Source: Competibacter sp963695105
GTDB lineage: Bacteria > Pseudomonadota > Gammaproteobacteria > Competibacterales > Competibacteraceae
Assembly: GCA_963695105.1 (NCBI GenBank)
Contig: CAVOGC010000034.1
Coordinates: 1-64,000, forward strand
Direction of reading: 5' to 3'
Length of the DNA stretch: 64,000 bases
The notes beneath the pieces are model-generated. The model made no database searches and was not told the DNA's origin. It worked only from the letters and a program-made list of their open reading frames with translations. The stretch's first letter is position 1. Every line of letters starts with the position of its first letter. This document shows, one piece after another, positions 8,811 to 17,561 of this stretch. Position numbers and translations under genes: made by a program.

Positions 8811-9607
8811 GCGCCCGCCTCCTTCATTGCGGGAGCGACGGGCCGCCGCAGCCGTTTTCGTAATTCTCGCGCCAGATCCCGGTAGCTTTGCGCGCCGCGC
8901 GAATTGTTGTCGTAATGGATGATCGGCAAGCCGTAGCTGGGGGCTTCGGCCAAGCGCACGTTGCGGGGAACCAGCGTCTCGAACACCGCTTCGCCGAAAT
9001 GCGCGACGATCTGGGCGGAAACATCGTTGGCCAGCCGATTGCGCGGGTCGAACATGGTCCGGACCAATCCTTCAATCCGCAAGCCGGGATTGGTGGAGCG
9101 GCGTACTTTCTCAATCGTGTCGAGCAGCGCCGACAACCCCTCCAGCGCGTAGTACTCGCACTGAACGGGGATAATGACCGACTGGGCGGCGGTCAAGGCG
9201 TTGACGGTCAGCATGCTCAGCGACGGCGGGCAGTCGATCAGAATCACATCGAAGTTCCATGCCACTGGGGCAAGAGCGTCGCGCAAGCGGTTCGGGGCGT
9301 TATCCGTTTTCAACAGGTTGACCTCGGCGGCGGTCAGGTCGCCGTTGGCCGGCAGCAGTTGCATCTGGGCTTTTTCGATCCACTGCAAGGCTTCGGTCAG
9401 GGTGGCTTCGCCCAGCAGCACGTCGTAGCTGGTGGCGGCGACGGCGTGCTTGTCCACCCCGCAACCCATGGTGGCGTTACCCTGTGGGTCGAGATCGACC
9501 AGCAATACGCCTTGCCGCAGCGCCGCCAGACAGGCGGCCAGATTGACGGCGGTGGTCGTTTTGCCGACCCCGCCCTTTTGATTGGTAATAGCGATGATGG
9601 TGGCCAT
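8807..9607 (-). CDS. parA: Chromosome partitioning ATPase ParA (Soj)
   Basis: 266 residues. The deviant Walker A motif KGGVGKTTTAVNLA lies at the N-terminus, VLLVDLDPQGNAT follows, and the Walker B strand is VILIDCPPSLS, all diagnostic of ParA/Soj. It is a membrane-free ATPase that positions ParB-parS complexes. It is translationally coupled to parB and lies 13 bp after rsmG, the usual rsmG-parA-parB order upstream of atp. Confidence 0.96.
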   Translation of the reverse strand: MATIIAITNQKGGVGKTTTAVNLAACLAALRQGVLLVDLDPQGNATMGCGVDKHAVAATSYDVLLGEATLTEALQWIEKAQMQLLPANGDLTAAEVNLLKTDNAPNRLRDALAPVAWNFDVILIDCPPSLSMLTVNALTAAQSVIIPVQCEYYALEGLSALLDTIEKVRRSTNPGLRIEGLVRTMFDPRNRLANDVSAQIVAHFGEAVFETLVPRNVRLAEAPSYGLPIIHYDNNSRGAQSYRDLARELRKRLRRPVAPAMKEAGA

Positions 9608-9620
9608 GAATGCAGCGAAC

Positions 9621-10259
9621 TCAATCTCGACGGGCGGGAGCGGGGGTCAGATGCACCAGATGGCGTTCGGCATCCAGGTCCGGGACCCGCAGCGGGTAGA
9701 CGCCGACCACACGATAATCGGGCGGCAGGCGGGCCAGCTCGTCGTCGGGGAAAACGCCTTTCATCGCCAACAACCGGCCCTCGGGCGCGCACAGCCGTCC
9801 GGCTTCCACCACCATCTCCGCCAGGGTGGCAAAGGCGCGCGACACCACGCTGTTCATTAATATGGCCGGTCGATAGTCCCCGATCCGGCTGCGCACCACG
9901 CTAACATTCGCCAGCTTCAGCTCGGCGGCGACCTGGTTCATGAATCGGGTACGCTTGCCGTTGCTGTCCAACAGGACAAACTCGCAGTCCGGCCGGGCGA
10001 TCGCCAGCGGAATGCCCGGCAAGCCGGCGCCGCTGCCCACATCCAGCACTCGCGGGCCATCCAGCCAAGGCAAAATCGACAGGCTGTCCAGCACATGCCG
10101 AACCACCATCGCCTCCGGATCGCGCACGGCGGTGAGGTTGTAGGCGCGGTTCCAGCGCTCCAGCAGGCTCAGAAAAATCGCCAACCGCGCGCCGGCGTCA
10201 GCCAGCAAACGCACCTCCAACCGTTCGCACCCCTCGATGATGGATTGTTCGATATTCAT
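9621..10259 (-). CDS. rsmG: 16S rRNA (guanine-527-N7)-methyltransferase RsmG
   Basis: 212 residues from ATG 10259. The SAM-binding motif VLDVGSGAGLPGIPLAI is at about 70-86, and SRAFATLAEMV and LLAMKG are typical of GidB/RsmG. It methylates G527 of 16S rRNA. The usual partner mnmG is not upstream here; instead the copper island begins, so the left boundary of that island lies immediately beyond this gene. Confidence 0.94.
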   Translation of the reverse strand: MNIEQSIIEGCERLEVRLLADAGARLAIFLSLLERWNRAYNLTAVRDPEAMVVRHVLDSLSILPWLDGPRVLDVGSGAGLPGIPLAIARPDCEFVLLDSNGKRTRFMNQVAAELKLANVSVVRSRIGDYRPAILMNSVVSRAFATLAEMVVEAGRLCAPEGRLLAMKGVFPDDELARLPPDYRVVGVYPLRVPDLDAERHLVHLTPAPARRD

Positions 10260-10449
10260 CAACCGCCGCCGCCGCCCGCATGCCTGCCCGTTTTGAAGTT
10301 AGCGGCGCATTGTAACATGCCGGCCAACCATTACAGGGACCGACGCGCCGGTCAGCCCTATCCGCAACCTTCATCCTCGCTGCTCACCCGCTGGACTGGT
10401 TTCGGTCGCTCCTGCCGGACCACAGTCCGCTTCATATCGCCAATTGAAT

Positions 10450-10474
10450 GAAGTGTTCAATGATTGAATGCTTC
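10450..10474 (+). promoter_or_regulatory. Candidate upstream activator site for the copper operon (25-bp dyad)
   Basis: An imperfect inverted repeat with arms GAAGTGTTCAA and TTGAATGCTTC around a TGA centre (9 of 11 arm positions pair; the inner TTCAA/TTGAA arms are perfect). Its centre at 10462 lies about 109 bp upstream of the start point expected from the sigma-54 element at 10545, the usual distance for an NtrC-family activator. Confidence 0.5.
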
Positions 10475-10510
10475 GTTAACGCACGGCAATCTTTCCCACA
10501 CATGGAATAC

Positions 10511-10526
10511 AATCAATTAATTGATT
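10511..10526. promoter_or_regulatory. 16-bp perfect AT-rich palindrome upstream of the copper operon
   Basis: AATCAATTAATTGATT reads the same on both strands and lies 18 bp upstream of the -24 element. It could bind a regulator or help DNA bending between activator and polymerase. Function is inferred only from symmetry and position. Confidence 0.35.
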
Positions 10527-10544
10527 TATATGATAAATATAGAA

Positions 10545-10560
10545 TGGCACGCTTAGTGCT
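10545..10560 (+). promoter_or_regulatory. Candidate sigma-54 (-24/-12) promoter of the copper operon
   Basis: TGGCACG, four bases, then GTGCT matches the sigma-54 consensus TGGCACG-N4-TTGCW with a single mismatch. The invariant GG and GC dinucleotides are separated by exactly 10 bp. The predicted start near 10571 leaves a leader of about 33 nt before the first ATG at 10604. The island encodes its own NtrC-type activator (16181-17551). Confidence 0.6.
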
Positions 10561-10603
10561 GGATGGACTATTGATGCATACAGTCCACGAAAGGAGAGCA
10601 GCA

Positions 10604-10891
10604 ATGAAACCCGTCAATTCCACTCTTTTGCTTAGTACGTTTCTGATCCTGTCCATGCCGGCTCTGGCGGATGACGAAACCAAGCCCGGTTTCGACGATA
10701 AGGGCAGGGACCATGCCTCGCATGTGGAAGTCCACACGCACTTACATCCCGAAGTGCGCGACGCGCCCGCCAAACCGGAATCTTTCCAAAATAAAGACGT
10801 GGATCCAGTAAAGACAACGGAAGTCCACACGCACTTACATCCCGAAGTGCGCGACGCGCCCGCCAAGCCGGAGTCCTTTCAAAAGAAATAG
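10604..10891 (+). CDS. Small secreted His-rich tandem-repeat protein, first gene of the copper operon
   Basis: 95 residues from ATG 10604, preceded by AAGGAG at good spacing. A longer reading from 10448 lacks a ribosome site. A signal peptide (about 1-21, ending PALA/DDE) is followed by two nearly identical 24-residue units starting EVHTHLHPEVRDAP, spaced 31 residues apart. Each unit carries an HTHLH cluster suited to metal binding. I do not recognise the family. Being directly ahead of a cupredoxin and a multicopper oxidase suggests a periplasmic copper-binding or chaperone role, which is inference. Confidence 0.75.
   Translation: MKPVNSTLLLSTFLILSMPALADDETKPGFDDKGRDHASHVEVHTHLHPEVRDAPAKPESFQNKDVDPVKTTEVHTHLHPEVRDAPAKPESFQKK
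10726..10888 (+). repeat. Two-copy in-gene tandem repeat (93-bp period)
   Basis: The units at about 10727-10794 and 10820-10887 share an identical stretch of about 47 bases and then diverge at a few positions. The near-identity at DNA level points to a recent internal duplication within the His-rich protein gene. Confidence 0.85.
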
Positions 10892-10961
10892 CATTCGCGA
10901 TCAACGGCCTATCCGGCGCCACGCCTCGGCGCGGCTTCAAAACTCTCGAAGGATTTCCTGC

Positions 10962-11486
10962 ATGTCTTTATCGATCAAGGCTCTTGTTGTTGTCGCCACC
11001 TTATCTTTCTCCACCAGCGCCCTGACCGATGCGGGCCACGCGGATATCGGCAAGCCCGGCAAGACGCCCGCTGCTCAGCGTACAGTTGAAATCGTGCTGG
11101 GCGAGATGTACTTCAAGCCGGAAACCCTCAGCGTGAAAGCCGGCGAGACCGTGCGTTTTGTGCTGAAAAACGAAGGTCACCTGTTGCACGAATTCGCCAT
11201 CGGCACGTCGGACATGCATGCCCATCACCGCGAGGAAATGGCGATGATGATGGAGCACGGCATGTTGACGCCGACTGGAATCAACCCAGAACGGATGAAC
11301 ATGGATCATGGCCAGATGGGCATGGGTTCCATGAAGCACGACGACCCCAACAGTGTGCTGGTCGAACCCGGCAAAACCATGGAACTGGTCTGGACCTTTC
11401 CCAAGTCCGGCGCGCTGCAAGTGGCCTGCAACATCCCCGGCCACAGCGAAGCCGGCATGGTCGGCCAGATCGCCATCGGCCGGTAG
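10962..11486 (+). CDS. Periplasmic cupredoxin-domain protein
   Basis: 174 residues with a Sec signal peptide (about 1-23). The fold is a single plastocyanin-like domain. The type-1 copper ligands are visible as His76 (LLHEFAIG), Cys156 (ACNIPG), His161 and Met166 (HSEAGM). Between the two ligand groups is a Met/His-rich insert (about 85-128, with MMMEHGM and MNMDHGQMGMG) that could bind extra Cu(I). Likely role: periplasmic copper carrier or electron donor for the adjacent oxidase. It lies 12 bp ahead of the multicopper oxidase gene. Confidence 0.88.
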   Translation: MSLSIKALVVVATLSFSTSALTDAGHADIGKPGKTPAAQRTVEIVLGEMYFKPETLSVKAGETVRFVLKNEGHLLHEFAIGTSDMHAHHREEMAMMMEHGMLTPTGINPERMNMDHGQMGMGSMKHDDPNSVLVEPGKTMELVWTFPKSGALQVACNIPGHSEAGMVGQIAIGR

Positions 11487-11497
11487 AGGAACGCCGC

Positions 11498-13201
11498 ATG
11501 TCGCGCTATTGGTTCGCCGCCGCCGTCACCCTGTTGGCCGCCACCGCTCAGGCGGCCACCTATGACCTGACCATCGGTAAAACGCCAGTCAATTTTACTG
11601 GCCAGCCCCGCCAGGCCATCACCGTCAATGGCCAGTTGCCGGCGCCGCTGCTGCGCTTCCAGGAAGGCGAGGAAGTCGTGCTGAACGTGACCAACGCGCT
11701 CGACACCGACAGTTCCTTACACTGGCACGGGTTTATCCTGCCCTACACCATGGACGGCGCACCGGGCTTTGGCTTCGCCGGCATCAAGCCGGGCGAGACC
11801 TTTACCTATCGCTTCAAGATCCAGCAGAGCGGCACCTACTGGTATCACAGCCACTCCGACTTGCAGGAACAAGCGGGATTGTATGGACCGATTGTCATCG
11901 AGCCCACCCGGCCCGAACCGTACAAATACGACCGCGACTACGTGATCATGCTGTCGGACTGGACCGATCAGGCGCCGCGCACGGTCATGAGCAAGCTGAA
12001 AAAGCAAAGCGACTATTACAATTACAGTCAGCAAACCGTGGCGGACTTCTTCCGCGAGGCCAACGCCAAGGGTTGGGACGCCGCTCTCCAGAATCGTCTC
12101 GACTGGGGCCAGATGCGGATGATGGCGACCGACATCGCCGATGTGGCTGGCTATACCTTTCTGGTCAATGGTCGGACATCGGAGCAGAACTGGAGCGGGC
12201 TGTTCAAACCTGGTGAGCGGGTGCGGCTGCGGTTGATCAACGGTTCGGCCATGTCGATTTTCGACGTGCGCATCCCCGGCCTGAAAATGACCGTGGTCCA
12301 GGCCGACGGCAATAACGTGACGCCGACCCCGGTGGACGAACTGCGCATCAGCGTGGCCGAAACCTATGACGTCATCGTCCAGCCCCAAGACGACCAAGCC
12401 TATACCCTGTTCGCCGAATCATTGGATCGGACGGGTTACGCCCGCGCCACCCTGGCCCCGCGCGAGGGCATGAGCGGCGAGATTCCCGCATTGCGCCCGC
12501 GCCCCTTGCTCACCATGGCCGACATGGCCGGACATGGCGGCATGGATCACGGCTCGATGGCTGGTATGGATCACGGCTCGATGGCCGGCATGGATACCGA
12601 ACCCGTCGATCACTCGAAGATGGATCATTCGAAGATGAACCAAGCCCCGATGGCGGGCATGGATCATTCAAGCATGAACCCTGGCGGCGCGGCGAACGCG
12701 GAGCAAACCCCGGCCGACATGGTCAAGCCCAACCCGCGAAGCGGCTTGTATCCGAAGGCGGCGAATGATGGCAAGTTCCTGATCTACAACGACCTGCGCG
12801 CGATGACTGCTTATCCTGATTACCGCGCGCCCGACCGCGAGATCGAGATCCGTCTGACCGGCAACATGGAACGCTACATCTGGACGCTCAACGACGAGAA
12901 ATTCGTTGACGCCGAACCCATCCGGCTCAAATACGGCGAGCGGGTGCGCTTCAAGCTGACCAACACCACCATGATGAACCATCCGATTCACCTGCACGGC
13001 ATGTGGATGCAGTTGGACATCGGCAAGGGCGCCTTCAACCCGCTCAAACATGTGGTCAACGTGATGCCCGGACAGACGGTTTATGTCGAAGTGCCGGTGG
13101 ACGCCAAGGGCGAATGGCCGTTTCATTGCCATCTGCTTTATCACATGCATGCCGGCATGATGCGCAAGGTCATTGTCGATGACGGCGGCGCGAGTATCTG
13201 A
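11498..13201 (+). CDS. copA: CopA-type periplasmic multicopper oxidase (copper resistance)
   Basis: 567 residues. The signal peptide (about 1-20) lacks the twin arginine seen in many CopA proteins. Copper ligand motifs are complete: HWHG at 75-78, HSH at 117-119, HPIHLHGM near 494-501, and HCHLLYH at 543-549 with an axial methionine shortly after. A Met/Asp/His-rich segment around 345-395, built of repeats such as MDHGSMAG, is the Cu(I)-binding region typical of CopA/PcoA. It oxidises Cu(I) to the less toxic Cu(II). It is flanked by the cupredoxin gene and copB. Confidence 0.93.
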   Translation: MSRYWFAAAVTLLAATAQAATYDLTIGKTPVNFTGQPRQAITVNGQLPAPLLRFQEGEEVVLNVTNALDTDSSLHWHGFILPYTMDGAPGFGFAGIKPGETFTYRFKIQQSGTYWYHSHSDLQEQAGLYGPIVIEPTRPEPYKYDRDYVIMLSDWTDQAPRTVMSKLKKQSDYYNYSQQTVADFFREANAKGWDAALQNRLDWGQMRMMATDIADVAGYTFLVNGRTSEQNWSGLFKPGERVRLRLINGSAMSIFDVRIPGLKMTVVQADGNNVTPTPVDELRISVAETYDVIVQPQDDQAYTLFAESLDRTGYARATLAPREGMSGEIPALRPRPLLTMADMAGHGGMDHGSMAGMDHGSMAGMDTEPVDHSKMDHSKMNQAPMAGMDHSSMNPGGAANAEQTPADMVKPNPRSGLYPKAANDGKFLIYNDLRAMTAYPDYRAPDREIEIRLTGNMERYIWTLNDEKFVDAEPIRLKYGERVRFKLTNTTMMNHPIHLHGMWMQLDIGKGAFNPLKHVVNVMPGQTVYVEVPVDAKGEWPFHCHLLYHMHAGMMRKVIVDDGGASI

Positions 13202-13213
13202 TGGAGCAGAGAC

Positions 13214-13943
13214 ATGTCGAACCATAACCTATCGCGCCGCTGGCCGGCGCTGCTGCTGGCGGGCGCAATGGCGTCAGCCTTACTCACCGTCAGGACCACT
13301 CATGCCGCCGAAGATGAAATCTACACCTTCTTTCGCGCTGAGGAACTCGGCTACCGCATCGGTGATGGAGACAGCTTCAATTGGGACGCCGAAGGCTGGA
13401 TCGGCGGCGATTACAACAAGCTTTGGTTCAAGACCGAGGGCGAGCGGGTCAACGGCAACGGGCTCGAAAACGCCGAAGTACAACTGCTGTACAGCCGTTT
13501 GATCGCGGATTTCTGGGATTTGCAAGCAGGTCTGCGCTACGACTTCAAACCGGAACCCGAACGCGGTTTCGCCGTGATCGGTGTGGAGGGGCTGGCCCCG
13601 TACTGGTTCGAGATCGACGCCAGCGCGTTTGTCAGCGACCAGGGCGATGTTTCCGCCCGGTTCAAAGCCGAGTACGACCTGCTGCTGACTCAGAAGCTGA
13701 TCCTGTCGCCGCTGTTGGAGATGAACCTTGCGGCCAGCGGCGACGAAGAGCGCGGCGTCGGCTCCGGTCTAAACGATTTGGAGCTAAACCTGACCTCTGC
13801 GCTACGAGGTCGTCCGCGAATTCGCCCCCTACATTGGGGTGAGTTGGGAGCGGAAATACGGCCAAACCGCCGATTTCGCTCGCGCCGAGGGTGAGGCTAT
13901 TGAGCGGACCGCTTTCATGGCGGGCGTTCGGTTCTGGTTTTGA
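13214..13943 (+). pseudogene. copB: CopB-like outer-membrane copper resistance protein, interrupted by a +1 frameshift
   Basis: Begins with a signal peptide (to about residue 32), then EIYTFFRAEELGYRIGDG and GWIGGDYNKLWFKTEGER, typical of the CopB/PcoB beta-barrel. The reading frame shifts at about 13790-13805. The first frame stops at 13894, while the next frame continues YEVVREFAPYIGVSWERKYG and ends in RFWF at 13943, the normal CopB C-terminus. The total of 730 bp is one base over a multiple of three. CopB sequesters copper at the outer membrane. The single surplus base may be a sequencing error or a recent mutation. Confidence 0.85.
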
Positions 13944-13968
13944 TCACTTTGTTTAGGATTCATGAATC

Positions 13969-14826
13969 ATGCACAAACCGATTGCTGTATTAGCTGTTCT
14001 GCTCAGTTTCGGAACCATGAGCGCCCAAGCCGCCGAGCCCGCCGCTTTTGCCGAATTCATGAAGCAGGCCGGACACATCCACGGCATCGCCGTGAATCCC
14101 AGCGAACCGTCGCAACTGTATCTGGCCACGCATCGGGGGCTGTATCTGGCCTCGCCCGATGGCAAAACCGTCCGGGTGTCCGATGTGAACCACGATTTTA
14201 TGGGGTTCGCCGTGCATCCCATCGAACCAAACCGGCTCTTCGGCAGCGGCCATCCGGCCGGCGGCGGCAATCTGGGTTTTATCGCGTCCACCGACGGCGG
14301 GAAAACCTGGGAGCAATTGTCACCGGGCGTTAAAGGACCGGTGGATTTCCATGCCATGACGATCAGCAAGGCCGACCCCAAGGTGGTTTACGGACTGCAC
14401 GGAGGCATCCAGATCAGCCGGGACGGCGGTCAAACCTGGGCGATGGCCGGTCCCGCGCCGGGTCGGGTCATCGATCTGGCCGCTTCGGCCACGGATGCGC
14501 GAACCCTGTACGCCGGGACGACCGAGGGCGTATTGGAAAGCAAGGACGAAGGCGGTTCGTGGCAACCGGCCTACCTGATTACCCGCCCGGTTTCCCTGGT
14601 TGAGACGGACAACGACGGCGCTTTATACGTCTTCATGGTCGGGGTCGGTTTCCTCAAGCACCAGGGTCATGACTGGACCCGTCTGGCCAGCGATTTTGGC
14701 GAGCGTTACTTCACGCATCTGGCGGTTGATCCCAACGACTCGAAGCGGCTGTACGCCACGACCAGCACCGGTGAATTGCTGGCCAGCACCGACGGCGGCC
14801 AACATTGGCAACCTTTCGGACGCTGA
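13969..14826 (+). CDS. Secreted BNR/sortilin-like beta-propeller protein (F510_1955-type glycosylhydrolase family)
   Basis: 285 residues with a Sec signal peptide ending SAQA. At least four Asp-box turns are visible (STDGGKTW, SRDGGQTW, SKDEGGSW, STDGGQHW), spaced as in a bacterial BNR propeller. Proteins of this type often occur in copper-resistance operons, but no catalytic activity is established from the sequence. It is the last gene of the plus-strand copper operon and converges on the kinase gene, with only 2 bp between the stop codons. Confidence 0.75.
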   Translation: MHKPIAVLAVLLSFGTMSAQAAEPAAFAEFMKQAGHIHGIAVNPSEPSQLYLATHRGLYLASPDGKTVRVSDVNHDFMGFAVHPIEPNRLFGSGHPAGGGNLGFIASTDGGKTWEQLSPGVKGPVDFHAMTISKADPKVVYGLHGGIQISRDGGQTWAMAGPAPGRVIDLAASATDARTLYAGTTEGVLESKDEGGSWQPAYLITRPVSLVETDNDGALYVFMVGVGFLKHQGHDWTRLASDFGERYFTHLAVDPNDSKRLYATTSTGELLASTDGGQHWQPFGR

Positions 14827-14828
14827 AT

Positions 14829-16178
14829 TCAGACAGAGACATCCGGCAACGTCAGCCGAAAACAAACGCCATGCGGACCGGACTCGACCAGTTCCAGTTC
14901 GCCGCCGTGCGCGCGGGCAATGTCGCGACTGGTGGCGAGGCCGAGGCCGTTGCCGCCGGTCTTTACCGAACCCACGAAGGGCTCAAACAGGCGAGCGCGG
15001 GCCGCCTCGGGCAGACCGGGACCATCATCCATCATCTCGATGGTCCAGCCCGTGGCGGCGGGCCGCGCGGTGAGGCTGGACTGTTTGGCGCCGGCCTCGT
15101 GGCTGTTGGCGAGCAGGTTGCCCAACACGCGGGCCAGCCGCTCGGGATCGCCGCCGACCGTCGCGCCGTCTGGGACATCCACCGTCACCTGAAACTCCGG
15201 CGGTCGCGCGGCGGCCGTGACGGCTTGCGCGCAAAGCACGGCCAAGTCAATGCGCTCGCGCTGCGCGACCGGTGTTTCGCCGCGCGCCAGATCGAGGGTA
15301 CGCGCGCACAGATTCGCCGCCCGCCGCACCGACTGCGCCAACAGCTCGGTCAGTTGCCGACTGCGCGGATCGGCGGCGTCAGCCAACCGGGCGGAGGCGA
15401 ACGATACGGTGGCCAGAATGCTCTTCAAATCGTGATGGATGCGCGCCACCGCCCCGCCGAGGGCCGCCAGCCGGGCTTCGCGTTTCAAAGCGGTTTGGAC
15501 TTCCGCTTCCATCGCGGCCAGCGAACGCTGCAACTCGCCGATTTCGTCGGCGCGGATGGTGGGCGGAGGCGGAGGCGTGTTGTAGGGGTCCGCGTGGAAG
15601 GCCGCCAATTGCGCCGTCAGACGCCCGACCGGGCGCAACAGCAGCCGGATCAACCCCAGTTGCACCAGACCGGCGGTGACCAGCGAGATGGCCACCGAGA
15701 GCGCCAGCGCTTCGATCGCATTTTGGCGCACCGCCCGCCGCAGCGCCACGGCATCGAGCGTGACGGCGATCCACACATCCTGTTCGCCGGGCGGTATGCC
15801 GCTGACCCGTAACAAACCGCGGCCATTGTCGAACAGCGCCTGCAAGGTGCGAAGCAGGCGCTGCGCCGGCGGTTCTCGATCCAGCAGGATATCGCGCCCG
15901 ACCGGGGCAGGTGCGCCAAGCCGTAGCGCGGCGCCCTTCGAGTGCAGTTCGATACCGATTAAATGCGCCTGTTCGAGCAGCATCGCCTGTTGGGCGGCGG
16001 TCAAGGTTCCACCCGCGCGAAGTGCGATCGTCGCCATGTAGGCGTCAATCAGACGATGTTGGAGATAATCGGTGCGAAAAGCGACCAGACCCGGCAGATG
16101 CACCAGCACACTGCATGCCGTCACCAGCGCGACAATCAACAGAAAAACGCGCCGGGACAGGCGCGACGAGCGCGGCAT
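14829..16178 (-). CDS. Membrane sensor histidine kinase of the copper island
   Basis: 449 residues from ATG 16178 (GAGG 7 bp upstream). Membrane helices at about 12-33 and 156-178 flank a periplasmic sensor of about 120 residues, followed by a HAMP-like linker. The phospho-acceptor is in ARIHHDLKS (His about 249). The ATPase domain shows NLLANSHEAG (N box) and DDGPGLPEAA with GGNGLGLATSRDIA (G boxes). The sensor has no obvious His/Met-rich metal site. It follows the response regulator with a 2-bp gap, so the two form a pair. Confidence 0.9.
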   Translation of the reverse strand: MPRSSRLSRRVFLLIVALVTACSVLVHLPGLVAFRTDYLQHRLIDAYMATIALRAGGTLTAAQQAMLLEQAHLIGIELHSKGAALRLGAPAPVGRDILLDREPPAQRLLRTLQALFDNGRGLLRVSGIPPGEQDVWIAVTLDAVALRRAVRQNAIEALALSVAISLVTAGLVQLGLIRLLLRPVGRLTAQLAAFHADPYNTPPPPPTIRADEIGELQRSLAAMEAEVQTALKREARLAALGGAVARIHHDLKSILATVSFASARLADAADPRSRQLTELLAQSVRRAANLCARTLDLARGETPVAQRERIDLAVLCAQAVTAAARPPEFQVTVDVPDGATVGGDPERLARVLGNLLANSHEAGAKQSSLTARPAATGWTIEMMDDGPGLPEAARARLFEPFVGSVKTGGNGLGLATSRDIARAHGGELELVESGPHGVCFRLTLPDVSV

Positions 16179-16180
16179 GA

Positions 16181-17551
16181 TCAATCCTCGGGATGCGTAT
16201 GCGGACGCAAGCCGTAGCGGCTGAGCTTGCGCTCCAGCGCGGGCCGCGAGATGCCAAGGATGGCGCAGGCGCGGCCCTTGTGGCCGTTGGTTTCCCGCAG
16301 GGCGTTGGCAACCTGCATCGCCTCCAGCTCGTCAAGCGAGTAAAGCCGACCGCCGGGATCGCGGAAAGCATCGGCCGGCGTGGCGTCGGCCGGCGGCACG
16401 GCGACCGGACCGTCCAGCAAATCCGCCGTCAGCACCGGGCCGCGAGCGTGCAACAGGGCGCGGGCGAGCACATTGTCGAGTTCGCGCACGTTGCCCGGCC
16501 AGTCCCGCGCCCGCAGTCGCGCCTCGGCGTCCGGCGCCAGCGTCACCGCCACCTGGCCGAGCCGCCGGCCGGCGCGAGCCAGCAGATGGCGGGCCAACGG
16601 CAGGATATCCTCGCGCCGCTCGCGCAGCGGCGGGACATGCAGCGTAATCACCGCCAGCCGGTACAACAGATCTTCGCGAAACCGCCCGGCGGCGACCGCG
16701 GCCAGCAAATCGCGGTTGGTCGCGGCGACAATTCGGGCGCGGGTGCGCAGCGTCTGCGTGCCGCCCACCCGTTCGAACACGCCTTCCTGCAAGACCCGAA
16801 GCAGCTTGGCCTGCATGGTCGGCGGCAGTTCGCCGACTTCGTCGAGAAACAGCGTCCCCTCGGCGGCCTGCTCGAACTTGCCGGGCTTGGCGGCGTGAGC
16901 GCCGGTAAAGGCCCCGCGTTCGTGTCCGAACAGTTCCGATTCGAGCAGGGTTTCGACCAGCGCGGCGCAATTGACGGCGACAAACGGACCACGCCGGCCG
17001 CTGTAGGTATGCGCCAGCCGCGCGATCACTTCCTTGCCGGTGCCGCTTTCACCGGTGATCAACACCCGGGTATCGCTGGGCGCCACCCGAGCCAGGGTTT
17101 TGCCGATTTCCAGCAGCGCCCGACTCTCGCCCACCAGGGTCCGCGCCGGCGCATCGTCGGTTTCGGCCACATCGGCGGCGGTCGCCTGGCGGGCGGCATG
17201 GGCGCGGTCCACCAGTCGCTCCAGCTCGGCGGGTTCAAACGGCTTGGACAGCCAGTCGAAAGCGCCGGCGGCGATGGCCTGCATGGCGCGTTCGATATCG
17301 CGTCCACCGGTGATCAGAATCACCGGCAGGTCGGGATCGATCTCGAGCAAGCGGCCAAGCAACTCGACACCCTCGCCGTCCGGCAATTGCACGTCGAGCA
17401 GAACCACATCGAAGGTCGCCCCGGTCGTCGCGGCCAAACCGGCGGCGCAATTGTGTACGCCCGTGACCCGCCAGCCACGATCCTCGAAATGCGCGCACAG
17501 CGCGAGATTGAGCGCGGCATCGTCATCGATGACCAGCAGACGCGGGGGCAT
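16181..17551 (-). CDS. NtrC-family response regulator (sigma-54 activator)
   Basis: 456 residues from ATG 17551, which has AAGGAG 5 bp upstream. A receiver domain carries the phospho-acceptor in LLDVQLPDGEG (Asp about 53). An AAA+ domain follows, with Walker A GESGTGKE (about 167-174) and the sigma-54 contact loop GAFTGA (about 213-218). A C-terminal Fis-type helix-turn-helix contains GHKGRACAILGISRPALERK. It should activate a sigma-54 promoter, and the candidate at 10545 is the obvious target. Copper operons usually use an OmpR-type CopR/CusR, so this regulator class is unusual here. Confidence 0.92.
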   Translation of the reverse strand: MPPRLLVIDDDAALNLALCAHFEDRGWRVTGVHNCAAGLAATTGATFDVVLLDVQLPDGEGVELLGRLLEIDPDLPVILITGGRDIERAMQAIAAGAFDWLSKPFEPAELERLVDRAHAARQATAADVAETDDAPARTLVGESRALLEIGKTLARVAPSDTRVLITGESGTGKEVIARLAHTYSGRRGPFVAVNCAALVETLLESELFGHERGAFTGAHAAKPGKFEQAAEGTLFLDEVGELPPTMQAKLLRVLQEGVFERVGGTQTLRTRARIVAATNRDLLAAVAAGRFREDLLYRLAVITLHVPPLRERREDILPLARHLLARAGRRLGQVAVTLAPDAEARLRARDWPGNVRELDNVLARALLHARGPVLTADLLDGPVAVPPADATPADAFRDPGGRLYSLDELEAMQVANALRETNGHKGRACAILGISRPALERKLSRYGLRPHTHPED

Positions 17552-17561
17552 CAGCACTCCT

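Noticed and set aside
10448..10603. N-terminal extension of the His-rich protein
   Set aside because: No ribosome site; it would hide the signal peptide and runs through the candidate promoter.
10726..10888. Short tandem repeat considered as a CRISPR-like array
   Set aside because: Only two units, coding in frame, with no unique spacers of regular length.
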